Shown here in pieces: positions 1 through 9,451 of a stretch of 64,000 bases of DNA; positions within the stretch are counted from its first letter, which is position 1; every line of letters begins with the position of its first letter. A program made the position numbers and the translations under genes. Origin of the DNA: Perlabentimonas sp964490015 (GTDB taxonomy: Bacteria > Bacteroidota > Bacteroidia > Bacteroidales > Tenuifilaceae); NCBI GenBank assembly GCA_964490015.1, contig CAZBBA010000007.1, positions 24,500 through 88,499 on the forward strand. The letters run 5' to 3'. Below the pieces are notes generated by a model. The model searched no databases. It was not told the DNA's origin and was given only the letters and a program-made list of their open reading frames with translations.

Positions 1-1266
1 TTGCGCAATGGTATCGGCTTTACCAGCAAGCTGTAGCTGATTCTCCTGCAGGTTAAACTGCATTACTTTAAGGTAAATGTCTTGCTCAAAATCGGTTAGC
101 GACTGCTGAATATTTGTACGAACCACCTCGCGGCTCGATTCGGCCATTTTTACTCGTCCGCTTCCAAGTCCCCAATCGAGAATGGGAATGCTAATTCCAA
201 CCCTAACACCCTGCTGATCCATGGGATCAACATAAACGTTTTGAAACTCCTCGGCACGCTGGGTTAGGCCATAAGTAGCATACAAATTTGCGCTAAAGCC
301 CCTATTGGCCTTGGCCTGGGCAACATTTCTATCGGACTCTATCAACCTGCGTTCAAACTGCAAAATACTGGGATTATTAGTTTTGGCAAGCGAAAGTACC
401 CTGTCGTACTGCAACTTGGTTTTTGGGAAAAAGTCGGGAACTATTAGCTCCACATCATACTCGTCCTTTAATCCAAGGAAGGATTTTAACCTAAACTTCT
501 TAAGCTGCAAATCAATTTCGGCCTCGTTAACAGAGCTACCCGCATTTAAGTAACTCAACTCCATCTGCAGCAGCTCGTTTTCAGCAATGGTGCCAATATT
601 GTAACGGCCTCGGGCAATCTGGTAAAGTGTATCGGTATTGGCGTAGTTAAGCTGTGCTGTTTTAAGGTTTTGCTGGGCAAGCACAAGGTCGAAGAAGTAG
701 CGAATTGCCTCTCCGGCAATGGTCTCCATCGACGATATATAGTTGCGCTTGGCCTCTAGATACTTTATCGGTTCAATCTTCTTTTTCCATTTAAACTCAT
801 TGAACCCAAAAAGTGGCTGGTTAAAACCAATTTGAATGGGAACCGACATAAAGTTTGTTCCTTTTTTAAGGCCAAAAAAATCGGTTCTCTCCAGATTTGA
901 ACTGGCAAAAATTCGTCCTCCGGTGAGGCCAATATTTTGATTTAAGCCCAACCCCGCAGATATGGTATTGGAGTTCTCCTCGATGTACTTGTAGGTTCCG
1001 TCCTCGAGTTGATAGCGAACTAAGCTTCTATTAAAATTTGGCACTGTACCATTTAACGTAATACTAGGCAAAAACTCCGCCTGATAGGTTCTATACTCCC
1101 AGTACGCAGCTCTAAACTGGTGCTTGGCAAGAATGGATTGGGGCGAGTAATCCTCGGCCATCTCAAGTACTTCGGTAATGGTAAGTGATGTTTTAGGCGC
1201 TTGAGCAAATGCTACACTTGCAGCAATTACTAAACCCGCGGCCACTGTAAATAACTTATGGAACAT
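1..1266 (-). CDS. TolC-family outer membrane efflux protein (partial, 3' end off window)
   Basis: The reading frame on the minus strand opens at an ATG at 1264-1266 and runs off the left edge without a stop. The translation starts MFHKLFTVAAGLVIAASVAFAQ, a clear signal peptide, followed by 'SLTITEVLEMAEDYSPQ', the usual opening helix of TolC-like proteins. Long helical stretches and an internal repeat follow, as in outer-membrane efflux channels. It lies 27 bases after the MacB-like permease and follows the adaptor on the same strand, so it is most likely the outer membrane duct of the same tripartite exporter. About 420 residues are visible, so only a short C-terminal piece is missing. Family is confident from the pattern; substrate is unknown. 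Confidence 0.88.
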   Translation of the reverse strand, partial: MFHKLFTVAAGLVIAASVAFAQAPKTSLTITEVLEMAEDYSPQSILAKHQFRAAYWEYRTYQAEFLPSITLNGTVPNFNRSLVRYQLEDGTYKYIEENSNTISAGLGLNQNIGLTGGRIFASSNLERTDFFGLKKGTNFMSVPIQIGFNQPLFGFNEFKWKKKIEPIKYLEAKRNYISSMETIAGEAIRYFFDLVLAQQNLKTAQLNYANTDTLYQIARGRYNIGTIAENELLQMELSYLNAGSSVNEAEIDLQLKKFRLKSFLGLKDEYDVELIVPDFFPKTKLQYDRVLSLAKTNNPSILQFERRLIESDRNVAQAKANRGFSANLYATYGLTQRAEEFQNVYVDPMDQQGVRVGISIPILDWGLGSGRVKMAESSREVVRTNIQQSLTDFEQDIYLKVMQFNLQENQLQLAGKADTIAQ

Positions 1267-1293
1267 AATTAACTAAATATTTTGTTGAATTCA

Positions 1294-2646
1294 CTATTCG
1301 TAACGTAACGATTCTATGGGATCTTTCTCGGCTGCGCGCTTTGCAGGCGATAGCCCAAAAATAACCCCAACGGCTGCCGACACGCCAAATGCCACCAACA
1401 CCGACAAGGGCGATACAATGGTGAGAATTCCAGAGAAGTGATTGATTAAGTACGACAGAACTATTCCCAGGATAACCCCAATAATTCCACCCGAAACGCT
1501 TATTAGAACGGCTTCGGACAGGAATTGTGCTACAATATCGGCCTTTTTGGCCCCAATGGCCAAGCGGGTACCAATCTCTTTTATACGTTCCATTACCGAG
1601 GCAAACATGATATTCATAATGCCTATTCCTCCCACCACCAAAGAGATGCTGGCAATAGCGCCCAGCACAATGTTGAAAATATCCTTGGTTCGCTGCTGCT
1701 GTTTAAGGAGTAATTCCGGAACAATTATCTCGAAATCTTTTACGCCAGCGTGCCTTCGCAACATCATCCGGCTAAGCACATCGGTAGTTGTAGGAATATC
1801 AGCGGTTTCGGCCACCTGCACAATTATCCTATCGAGCTGATGGTAGTTTTGCTGCGCCTGCGACTGGGTTGATCCTCCAAAAACGCGCATCCCAGGTCTA
1901 AACATCATAGTTGAGCTCTGCACTCGCTTGGTGCTAACCAATGCCCTGTTCTGATATCGCATAAGCATGGTTTTTACTGGGATATAAACGTTATCGTTGT
2001 ACACGTTTACCCCAGCGCTTTCAAAGCCGGTAAGTGTAATATCTGTTTTCTGTAGAACGCCTACCACCTGCAGCCACACATGTCCAAACTTTATGTACTG
2101 CCCAATGGGATTTGTGCTGCTAAAAAACTTATTCTTGATATTTGCGCCAATTATACACACCGGAATGCCATGCTCAAGCTGATACTCGGTAAAAAAACCT
2201 CCCTGCTCAAGCGGCAGGTTAAATAGCTCGAAGTAATCGGGCGAAACGCCCATGATTTTGGCGGGCATCCTAAAGGCGTTAAACTGAACAAAGGAGTTTA
2301 GACTAATCTCTGGGCTGGCCTTTTGCACCGAGGGAATAATCTCTCTTATTGCCTCCATATCGAGTAGCGTTAACCCTGGCGAAAACTTGCGCCGTTGACG
2401 TTCTCCTCCTTCTGTATCACTTGTATTATCCTGCTCCTCGAAGATGGGGTTTATGATGATATTATTAACTCCCACCATCTTCATCTGATCCAGAATCTCC
2501 TGCTGTGCTCCGTTGCCTATGGCCATCATGCTGATAACCGCAGCCACACCGAAGATAATGCCCAGGGCGGTAAGCATCGATTTTAGCTTGTTGGCCAGGA
2601 TAGACTCAACGGCAATGGTAACATCGTGAATATAGCGTTTGTACAT
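1294..2646 (-). CDS. MacB-like ABC transporter permease (FtsX family)
   Basis: This 450-residue protein has the MacB_PCD/FtsX layout: one N-terminal membrane helix (about residues 17-45, with 'ILANKLKSMLTALGIIFGVA'), a large periplasmic domain (about 50-320) and three C-terminal helices (about 325-440). The segment 'GIGIMNIMFASVMERIKEIG' before the second helix is typical of the family. It has no nucleotide-binding domain, unlike fused E. coli MacB, so an ATPase partner is required. It sits 61 bases after the adaptor and 27 before the TolC-like gene, in one operon. The likely role is to drive export of a peptide, antibiotic or lipid substrate across the envelope; the substrate cannot be told from sequence. 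Confidence 0.9.
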   Translation of the reverse strand: MYKRYIHDVTIAVESILANKLKSMLTALGIIFGVAAVISMMAIGNGAQQEILDQMKMVGVNNIIINPIFEEQDNTSDTEGGERQRRKFSPGLTLLDMEAIREIIPSVQKASPEISLNSFVQFNAFRMPAKIMGVSPDYFELFNLPLEQGGFFTEYQLEHGIPVCIIGANIKNKFFSSTNPIGQYIKFGHVWLQVVGVLQKTDITLTGFESAGVNVYNDNVYIPVKTMLMRYQNRALVSTKRVQSSTMMFRPGMRVFGGSTQSQAQQNYHQLDRIIVQVAETADIPTTTDVLSRMMLRRHAGVKDFEIIVPELLLKQQQRTKDIFNIVLGAIASISLVVGGIGIMNIMFASVMERIKEIGTRLAIGAKKADIVAQFLSEAVLISVSGGIIGVILGIVLSYLINHFSGILTIVSPLSVLVAFGVSAAVGVIFGLSPAKRAAEKDPIESLRYE

Positions 2647-2707
2647 TTTCTTTTGCTTATGGTAATTCGCAAATACTTCAAAAAAATCGCAGAGCGATGA
2701 AAATCAT

Positions 2708-4090
2708 CTACTTTGCCCCTGGGCCTGGCATACGCATTCCACCGCCATTGGGGCGACGCTGACGCTCGCTATTTCGCTGCTCATTGGCTGCCTTTGCCTC
2801 CTCCTCCTTGCGTTTGCGCTCGGCAATCTTCTCCTTAATCTCAGAGATTAACTCTGTACCAGTAAGGACAAACTTATCAACATTCTCGGGAATGCTAAGG
2901 AAGACCTCATCATTCTCGGTGATGCCTTTTTCGATAATGATAAAATTCTCGTTCTGCTCGCCAATCATCACAATCTGCTTCTTGTGTTTTGAGGTGTAAA
3001 CGTAGCTTAAGCTATCGTCGGCATGCACAGCCTCAAGGGGAACGTACACCACATCGGCAAACCGCTGGGTAACAATTTGGTTGCTGGTGGTCATGGATGG
3101 ACGAAGAATGGGATCGTACTCGTTTACGCGAATAATAACCTCAAATACCTTAGCGTCGGTGTTCGGAAGCTGCTCGCCAATATTCGCCACGTCGGTTACC
3201 TCGCCGGTGTAGCTTTTCTCGGGGAAAGCATCTACACCAATGCGCACAGGCTGCCCAGCTCTTAGCTTGCTAACATCAATCTCGTTAACGTAAGTTTTTG
3301 AGATCATCACCGACAGGTCGGGCAGGGTAGCCACGGTTAAGTCCCATGGGCTAATGCTTGAACCTACGCTACGCTTTTGGCCGCTCCACTCGCGGTAGTA
3401 GATAACCATCCCGGGTTTTGGAGCACGAATAACAAACTTGCTTAGCACATCGAGCATATCCTGACGTTCGCGCTCCTGACGAGCCAGATTAATGGCCACC
3501 TCGCGCATCGAGGCCTCGGCCTGCTCCCTCTTAAGCTTATAGTTATGTTGAGCCTGTTTAAAGTTCCTGTCGGCCCGCTCGAGGTTAATCTGCGCCTGGC
3601 GCTGGGTGGCAGGTGGTTCAAATTTCGACTGCTCAACCACAATCTGGCGCTCCTCCAGCTCAAACTCCAGGTTAATCAACTCGTCGCGAAGGCTACGAAG
3701 CTGAAGGGTTGTGTCGAGTTGAGTTTTAAGGAACTGCTGTTGGCTCTTCTCCAGCTCGTCCTCAATCTCCTTAAGCCTGTTGCTCAATGCACTCCTGTCG
3801 AGGGTAGCCACATACTGTCCCGAGTCCACCACGGTTCCCTCGGGGATCAGATCCTGAATCTTAATATCCGAAAAGCGGAATGTTCTTCCCTGGCGCAACT
3901 CTGCGGGAGCGGTTATGTCCTCCTTGTTCTTAGCTTGCAGCTCGCCAGTTATGGTTACAACCACCTCAAATGGGCCACGGGTAACAGTTACCTTTTGGGG
4001 TGCAACACCGGGTTTAGTTGAGGTGCTTAGAATCAAAATGATAATTACAGCCGCCAGAACAGATAGGGCAATGATTACTTTCTTCTTCAT
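2708..4090 (-). CDS. HlyD/MacA-like periplasmic adaptor protein
   Basis: The 460-residue product begins with a single membrane anchor (about residues 4-22), then a split lipoyl/barrel-sandwich region interrupted by a long coiled coil (about 100-215, rich in E, Q, R and L), then a beta-barrel region ('VRIGVDAFPEKSYTGEVTDV'). This is the arrangement of periplasmic adaptors that join an inner membrane ABC permease to a TolC channel. The C-terminus is a charged, then Gly/Pro-rich tail that is not part of the fold. It is the first gene of the adaptor-permease-TolC series on the minus strand. The stop-to-start gap to the permease is 61 bases. Family assignment is strong; the exporter's cargo is unknown. 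Confidence 0.88.
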   Translation of the reverse strand: MKKKVIIALSVLAAVIIILILSTSTKPGVAPQKVTVTRGPFEVVVTITGELQAKNKEDITAPAELRQGRTFRFSDIKIQDLIPEGTVVDSGQYVATLDRSALSNRLKEIEDELEKSQQQFLKTQLDTTLQLRSLRDELINLEFELEERQIVVEQSKFEPPATQRQAQINLERADRNFKQAQHNYKLKREQAEASMREVAINLARQERERQDMLDVLSKFVIRAPKPGMVIYYREWSGQKRSVGSSISPWDLTVATLPDLSVMISKTYVNEIDVSKLRAGQPVRIGVDAFPEKSYTGEVTDVANIGEQLPNTDAKVFEVIIRVNEYDPILRPSMTTSNQIVTQRFADVVYVPLEAVHADDSLSYVYTSKHKKQIVMIGEQNENFIIIEKGITENDEVFLSIPENVDKFVLTGTELISEIKEKIAERKRKEEEAKAANEQRNSERQRRPNGGGMRMPGPGAK

Positions 4091-4178
4091 GTTTCGTATT
4101 ATTTTTTCGCAATTTTTTTAAGTAATTGACAAGTATGACTAATTACCCTCGCTCAGAGTTTAATTGATTTAATAAAAT

Positions 4179-5561
4179 TTAAATCGATTTAATTAGTTCC
4201 ATAACCCTTTGCGCCAGAGCTGCGGCGCTTTGCGCCGACTTACTTTCGGCATAAATCCGAATTATGGGCTCGGTATTCGATTTGCGAAGGTGAACCCACT
4301 CGCCCTCAAAATCGACCTTTAACCCGTCGACAGTGTTAACCTTTTCGTTTACAAAATGCCCCTTCATAACCTCTAGAACATGGTCGGGATCCATTCCGGA
4401 TTTCAGCTCAATCTTGTTCTTTGAGATGAAGTACTCGGGGTACTGGGCGCGCAGCTGTGAACATTTTTTGCCGCTTAAAGCCAGCTGCGAAAGGAAAAGG
4501 GCAATGCCCACCAACGCATCACGACCAGCATGAAGTTCTGGGTAAATAACCCCGCCATTGCCCTCGCCGCCAATAATTGCGTTGCACTCGCGCATTTTGG
4601 CCACAACATTCACCTCGCCCACTGCTGCTGCAAAGTACTCTCCGCCATGCGCCAGCGTAATATCACGAAGCGCAGCTGTGCTCGAGAGATTTGAAACGGT
4701 ATTGCCGGGGGTATGACTCAGCACGTAATCGGCAATGGCTACAAGGGTGTACTCCTCGCCAAACATTGAGCCATCCTCGTTGATAATGGCCAATCGGTCC
4801 ACATCGGGATCGACCACAAAGCCCACATGGGCTTTTTTGGTTTTTACAGCCTCGGAAATTTCCGTGAGGTGTTCGGGTAACGGCTCGGGGTTATGAGGAA
4901 ACTCGCCGGTTGGATCGGTGTAAAGTTCAATTATATTTTCTACTCCTAAAGCCTTTAGTAATCGGGGAATGGCAATTCCTCCCACAGAGTTTACACAATC
5001 GATGGCCACGGTAAAGTTGGCCTTGGCAATAGCCTCGCGGTTAACCAGCTTTAGGTTAAGTATATGCTCAATATGCTTATCGACAAACGAGTACTCGTCG
5101 ACCACATATCCCAAATCATCTACCTCGGGAAATGAGAACTGGTTGCCCTCGGCGTACTGCAGCACTAGCTTACCATCGGCATCGGAAAGAAACTCACCCT
5201 GCTCGTTGAGCAGCTTTAGCGCATTCCATTGGCGGGGATTATGGCTAGCCGTAATAATAATACCCCCTTGAGCCTTCTCCTCAATAACCGCCATCTCAAC
5301 GGTGGGCGTAGTGGCCAAATCGAGGTTCACCACATCAACCCCACATCCGGTAAGGGTACCAATCACCACACTGCTCACCATCTCGCCCGAGATGCGGGCA
5401 TCGCGCCCAACCACAACCCTACATTTAACGTCCCGATGCTTGTTTTTTACCCACTGGGCATAAGCAGCGGTGTACAGCGCAATATTAATTGGGTTTAGCC
5501 CATCCTGCGGGTTTCCACCTATGGTTCCCCGTATTCCTGATATCGATTTAATTAGTGGCAT
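4179..5561 (-). CDS. glmM: Phosphohexomutase, probable phosphoglucosamine mutase
   Basis: This 460-residue enzyme carries all four motifs of the alpha-D-phosphohexomutase family: the phosphoserine loop TASHNP (residues 104-109, catalytic Ser106), the metal loop DPDVDRL (251-257), the sugar loop GEGNGG (332-337) and the phosphate loop SNTEP (428-432). Family members interconvert sugar 1- and 6-phosphates. In Bacteroidota this form, with GEGNGG rather than the GGEQSGH loop of E. coli GlmM, is usually taken as the phosphoglucosamine mutase needed for UDP-GlcNAc and so for peptidoglycan. A phosphomannomutase role cannot be excluded. It is 88 bases from the adaptor gene and may or may not be co-transcribed with it. 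Confidence 0.85.
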   Translation of the reverse strand: MPLIKSISGIRGTIGGNPQDGLNPINIALYTAAYAQWVKNKHRDVKCRVVVGRDARISGEMVSSVVIGTLTGCGVDVVNLDLATTPTVEMAVIEEKAQGGIIITASHNPRQWNALKLLNEQGEFLSDADGKLVLQYAEGNQFSFPEVDDLGYVVDEYSFVDKHIEHILNLKLVNREAIAKANFTVAIDCVNSVGGIAIPRLLKALGVENIIELYTDPTGEFPHNPEPLPEHLTEISEAVKTKKAHVGFVVDPDVDRLAIINEDGSMFGEEYTLVAIADYVLSHTPGNTVSNLSSTAALRDITLAHGGEYFAAAVGEVNVVAKMRECNAIIGGEGNGGVIYPELHAGRDALVGIALFLSQLALSGKKCSQLRAQYPEYFISKNKIELKSGMDPDHVLEVMKGHFVNEKVNTVDGLKVDFEGEWVHLRKSNTEPIIRIYAESKSAQSAAALAQRVMELIKSI

Positions 5562-5699
5562 ACATTTTTGTATTTAGGGTTTAAAGGATAGCAAAAGTCG
5601 CTAATTTTTAACACATGGGCAAACGCATTTAATATGGAATAATTCTGCAACAAATCTTAATAACGTAAAAATTTCAAGCCAATTGTGTAGAATTTTATT

Positions 5700-5707
5700 T
5701 ACATTTG
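5700..5707 (+). promoter_or_regulatory. Putative Bacteroidota -7 box (TACATTTG)
   Basis: TACATTTG matches the TAnnTTTG -7 consensus of the Bacteroidota primary sigma factor and stands about 80 bases before the ATG at 5789. No convincing TTG at -33 is seen at normal spacing, so the call rests on the -7 box alone. It argues against the upstream TTG at 5705 as the start codon. Confidence 0.45.
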
Positions 5708-5788
5708 AAATACTTTACAACAGCAATATTTCTAAGTAAAACTTATAAAAGCCCCTTTTTCCTTGCAAAAAATAAGATTTTATTAATT

Positions 5789-6187
5789 ATGAAGAAAGCA
5801 TTTTTTCTTTTATCAATTACCCTGGCTCTATCAATATTTCAGGCAGCGGCTCAGGCAGATAACAAAAATCAACGTAACAGCAGTTGGCAAAAATCAACCG
5901 GTATAGAGTTTTCCTCCCCAAGCCCGCTTACACTAAAACCTTTTGATGCAAACAGCTTTAGGTACAACCCCAATACGCTCGTAGCCAAAGAAAATAGGCA
6001 GGAAAAGAACCTGATACCCTATAACTTGGAGGCAAAAGAAACCCAAAAATATTTTCCCCCACGCCAGCGCGATCAAAGCCAAATGTCCTGCTATGAGCCT
6101 AGGGAAAATTACTCTATGCCCATCTATACACCCGACTCCTCCATTGATTATATGCTTTTAGTAGCTAAAAGTCCACGAGAATTTTAA
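5789..6187 (+). CDS. Small exported protein of unknown function
   Basis: I choose the ATG at 5789 rather than an in-frame TTG 84 bases upstream, because the ATG gives a clean signal peptide (MKKAFFLLSITLALSIFQAA, then AQA) and the TTG overlaps a -7 promoter box. The mature part is about 110 residues, rich in Asn, Pro, Tyr and Arg, with no recognisable domain, no cysteine pairing and no membrane helix. It stands alone between divergent glmM and the ATPase gene at 6431. I do not recognise the family; a small periplasmic or surface protein is all that can be said. Confidence 0.6.
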   Translation: MKKAFFLLSITLALSIFQAAAQADNKNQRNSSWQKSTGIEFSSPSPLTLKPFDANSFRYNPNTLVAKENRQEKNLIPYNLEAKETQKYFPPRQRDQSQMSCYEPRENYSMPIYTPDSSIDYMLLVAKSPREF

Positions 6188-6396
6188 AATATAAAATGTG
6201 TGAGTTGGGGGAGTTATATATAAGTTACCTGCAATCGACGATTCAAAATAGAAATTTCATTGCAAATAGAATAGATAAAACAACTAATATTCTGATATTT
6301 ATATAAATGCGTATCAACTCCACATAAAATTATTAGCCTATAACTGAAGAACAAAAATAATATTGATATTACGTCAATTATACTTGAATATTATAT

Positions 6397-6404
6397 TACA
6401 TTTG
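6397..6404 (+). promoter_or_regulatory. Putative Bacteroidota -7 box (TACATTTG)
   Basis: TACATTTG fits the TAnnTTTG consensus and lies 27 bases before the ATG of the AAA ATPase gene, which implies a short leader. The preceding 200 bases are AT-rich and otherwise featureless. Confidence 0.55.
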
Positions 6405-6430
6405 CAATATCCGTATATTATAATTGAAGT

Positions 6431-7642
6431 ATGACCGATTACATTAATAGGCCCTTGTACATTGAAAAGATTAAACCTTTTATGGGGAAATCGCTGATTA
6501 AGGTACTGGTTGGTCAAAGAAGAGTGGGGAAAAGCTATCTTCTGATGCAGCTAAAAGACCTTATAGTAAAGCAGGAACCTAATACGCAGATAATCTATAT
6601 CAACAAGGAGCAGAATGAATTTTCATCCATTAAGAATTCGGACGACCTACTCGATTACCTAAAGGAAAACGTAAAAAGGAACGGAAAAGTAGCGCTGTTT
6701 ATTGATGAAATTCAGGATATTGAATCTTTTGAAGTTGCGCTTAGAGATTTGGCAACCCGAAAAAATTACGATATCTATTGCACGGGGAGTAATGCAAACC
6801 TACTATCGGGCGAACTTGCAACCTTCCTAAGCGGTAGGTATATCGAAATAAAAGTATTTGGGTTAAGTTACGCTGAATTTTTGGTGTTTAATAAAATTTC
6901 TGATTCGGTCGACTCGTTTCAAGAGTATTTGAAATTCGGGGGGCTCCCCTACCTGATTAATCTTAGCAATGAGATTCCTGTTGCATACGAATATTTAACA
7001 AGCATTTACAACACCATTCTACTTAAGGATGTAGTTGCTCGGTTTAATGTCAGAAATGTAAAGTTCTTGCAAAACCTAGTTGAATTTTTGTCTGACAATC
7101 TAGGAAGCATAGTTTCATCAAAAAAAATTAGCGAATACCTCAAATCTCAAAAAACCAATATCTCTACACAGGTAGTTATTGATTATCTTGGCTATCTTGA
7201 AACCTCATTCCTAATATTTAAAGTAAAACGTACGGGAATTGAAGGGAAAAAAATATTTGAAATCGGCGAGAAGTACTTCTTTGAGGATGTTGGAATCCGG
7301 AATGCAATTGTAGGCTATAAGGCAACTGATATCCACAAAATACTTGAAAATATAGTTTATCTGCATCTAAGAATGGCTGGTTATTCGGTGAGTGTTGGAG
7401 TGGAAGGGAAAAAAGAGATTGATTTTATTGCACAGAAAGCGGGCAATAAATTCTATGTACAGGTTGCATATATGCTTACAAATCAGGATACGATTAATCG
7501 TGAATTTGGAAACCTGCTTGAAATACCTGATAATTTTCCAAAGTATGTGGTTACAATGGATGAGATATCGGAAATATCAACACACAAGGGCATTATCCGA
7601 ATGCACATTAAAGACTTTTGCTTAAAAATGGTTAACACGTAA
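6431..7642 (+). CDS. AAA-family ATPase with DUF4143 C-terminal domain
   Basis: The 403-residue product has a Walker A motif GQRRVGKS (residues 28-35), a Walker B motif ALFIDEIQD (about 88-96) and a sensor-like 'CTGSNANLLSGE' stretch, followed by a region with the 'GGLPYLI' signature typical of AAA_14 proteins. The C-terminal half (about 200-400) matches the DUF4143 pattern, including 'EIDFIAQKAGNKFYVQVAY', which resembles a PD-(D/E)xK nuclease-like core. This family is abundant in Bacteroidota and archaea and varies in copy number; its biological role is not established. It has its own promoter and is separated by 200 bases from the MutS-like gene downstream, so a shared function is not implied. 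Confidence 0.88.
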   Translation: MTDYINRPLYIEKIKPFMGKSLIKVLVGQRRVGKSYLLMQLKDLIVKQEPNTQIIYINKEQNEFSSIKNSDDLLDYLKENVKRNGKVALFIDEIQDIESFEVALRDLATRKNYDIYCTGSNANLLSGELATFLSGRYIEIKVFGLSYAEFLVFNKISDSVDSFQEYLKFGGLPYLINLSNEIPVAYEYLTSIYNTILLKDVVARFNVRNVKFLQNLVEFLSDNLGSIVSSKKISEYLKSQKTNISTQVVIDYLGYLETSFLIFKVKRTGIEGKKIFEIGEKYFFEDVGIRNAIVGYKATDIHKILENIVYLHLRMAGYSVSVGVEGKKEIDFIAQKAGNKFYVQVAYMLTNQDTINREFGNLLEIPDNFPKYVVTMDEISEISTHKGIIRMHIKDFCLKMVNT

Positions 7643-7846
7643 TTATCTGTATTAACTGTAGTAAAATGTTCCTTGTTTAGAATGAACAGAGCAATGCCAA
7701 ACAGCTAGTTGGGAACAAGCGGTGTAACCAATTTGGTATTCATAGGTTACGGAAGCGGGTTGGCACGCAGGTATGTTCTTAGCGGGGGATAAATCCGCTG
7801 TCTTGTCTTATCACTATGCTCAACCTCAGCCGCTAGCCATAACAAT

Positions 7847-9451
7847 ATGATCAAAATACGAATGCCATCAAGTAAAAGATACGAAACAGAAAGAATTCTT
7901 AGTGAATTTGGGAAGCAAAAGAACGACTACTTCGACTTTGATAGTATTGGTAGCTACTTTACCAAACGAGATAATTCATCCTGTTTTCAGGTGATATCTG
8001 ATAAAGTATGTAATGATTTGGATTTTAATGAACTATTTAAGTTTATCGACAGAACAAATTCACGAGTAGGACAACAATTACTATACAATAGCCTAAGAGC
8101 AATTCCTTGTAAACAAAATGAAATTTTTGAAAATGAAGAGGTTATTAAAGAATTTTTAGCGAATATATGTTTAAGGCAAGAAACCCAAAGACTTCTTCTA
8201 AAATTAAAGGATAATGAATCATTCTACATATCATCCTTATTTCAAGATGAACACATTAAACCCCCAAAGTGGTTTTTTGTTGCACATCTTCTATCCTTCA
8301 CAATGTTTCTTTCGATTTTATTGCTGCCATTTAATGGTTTGTTGATTTTTGTAATTACTTCTGTATTTATAGCTAACATTATAATCCACTACTGGAATAA
8401 ACGAAATCTCTACCAATATCTTTATTCCATCCCCAGGCTATTGGTGCTAAATACAGTAGCAAAAAAGCTGAATTCTATTAATGAACTAAAAAAAACAAAG
8501 CCAAATGTTGAAAATTCAATCTCAGTAATCGACAAAATTAGAAACCGAACATCACTTTTTAGATTAGAATTAAACCTTGAAAATGATTTTTTAGCTGTAT
8601 TGTGGAGTCTAGTTGAACTGGTAAAAATTGCGTTTTTGCTTGAACCGATATTGCTGTTCAGTGCATTAAACCAACTTGAAACTAAAAGAAAAGAGATTGA
8701 AAATGTTTACTTATTTGTGGGTACAATTGACGTACTCCTATCTATTGCTTCTCTTAGAACGGGATTAAAAAAATACTGTATACCTAAAATATCTGATGGC
8801 AAAAAGAAAGTAAATGCGGTAAATATTTATCACCCTCTAATTAATAACTGTGTTGGGAATAGTATTTCTATCGATGCCAAGTCTGTTTTATTGACAGGGT
8901 CAAATATGTCAGGAAAAACTTCGTTTATAAGAGCAATCGGAATAAACACAATTTGTGCATTGACCATAAATACCTGTTTTGCCGATGAATTTGAAATACA
9001 GAAACAAAGAATTTATTCAGCTATAAGAATTAGCGATGATCTCCTAAACAACAAAAGCTACTACTTTGAAGAGGTGTTGACTATAAAAGAGATGATAGAC
9101 CATAGCTATGAAAACACACCAAATCTTTTCCTGCTTGACGAAATATTTAAAGGAACCAATACGATTGAAAGAATTTCAGCAGGGAAAGCTGTTCTCTCAT
9201 CACTAGCTAAAAACAATAACACAACTTTTGTTTCAACACACGACATTGAATTGGCTGAATTACTTAATGATGAATATGAATTATACCATTTTAGTGAAAT
9301 AATTGATAGTTATACTGTTGCATTTGATTATACGCTAAAAGGCGGAAAACTTAAAAACAGAAATGCCATTCGAATACTTCAACTGAATGATTACCCTAAA
9401 GAAATAATTGACGAAGCAATTAAAATATCTAAAGAGTTAGATAATATTTAA
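7847..9451 (+). CDS. Membrane-associated MutS-like ATPase
   Basis: This 534-residue protein ends in a MutS domain V ATPase: Walker A GSNMSGKT (residues 351-358), Walker B 'LFLLDEIF' (Asp431, Glu432) and a signature-like 'GTNTIERISAG' followed by 'FVSTHD'. The N-terminal part resembles the MutS core lever domain ('DLDFNELFKFIDRTNSRVGQQLL'-like, cut short here) but has no mismatch-recognition domain I. A strongly hydrophobic stretch at about residues 145-185 looks like two membrane helices inserted in the core. Related short MutS-like proteins with membrane segments are common in Bacteroidota and have no assigned role. A function in canonical mismatch repair is unlikely because the DNA-reading domain is absent. 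Confidence 0.8.
   Translation: MIKIRMPSSKRYETERILSEFGKQKNDYFDFDSIGSYFTKRDNSSCFQVISDKVCNDLDFNELFKFIDRTNSRVGQQLLYNSLRAIPCKQNEIFENEEVIKEFLANICLRQETQRLLLKLKDNESFYISSLFQDEHIKPPKWFFVAHLLSFTMFLSILLLPFNGLLIFVITSVFIANIIIHYWNKRNLYQYLYSIPRLLVLNTVAKKLNSINELKKTKPNVENSISVIDKIRNRTSLFRLELNLENDFLAVLWSLVELVKIAFLLEPILLFSALNQLETKRKEIENVYLFVGTIDVLLSIASLRTGLKKYCIPKISDGKKKVNAVNIYHPLINNCVGNSISIDAKSVLLTGSNMSGKTSFIRAIGINTICALTINTCFADEFEIQKQRIYSAIRISDDLLNNKSYYFEEVLTIKEMIDHSYENTPNLFLLDEIFKGTNTIERISAGKAVLSSLAKNNNTTFVSTHDIELAELLNDEYELYHFSEIIDSYTVAFDYTLKGGKLKNRNAIRILQLNDYPKEIIDEAIKISKELDNI

Noticed and set aside
3545..4021. Plus-strand frame opposite the adaptor gene (158 codons)
   Set aside because: Antisense shadow of the coiled-coil part of the adaptor, leucine-rich as expected from reversed codons; no own signals.
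5705..5788. Longer start (TTG) for the small exported protein
   Set aside because: The TTG overlaps the -7 box and would spoil the signal peptide; the ATG at 5789 fits better.
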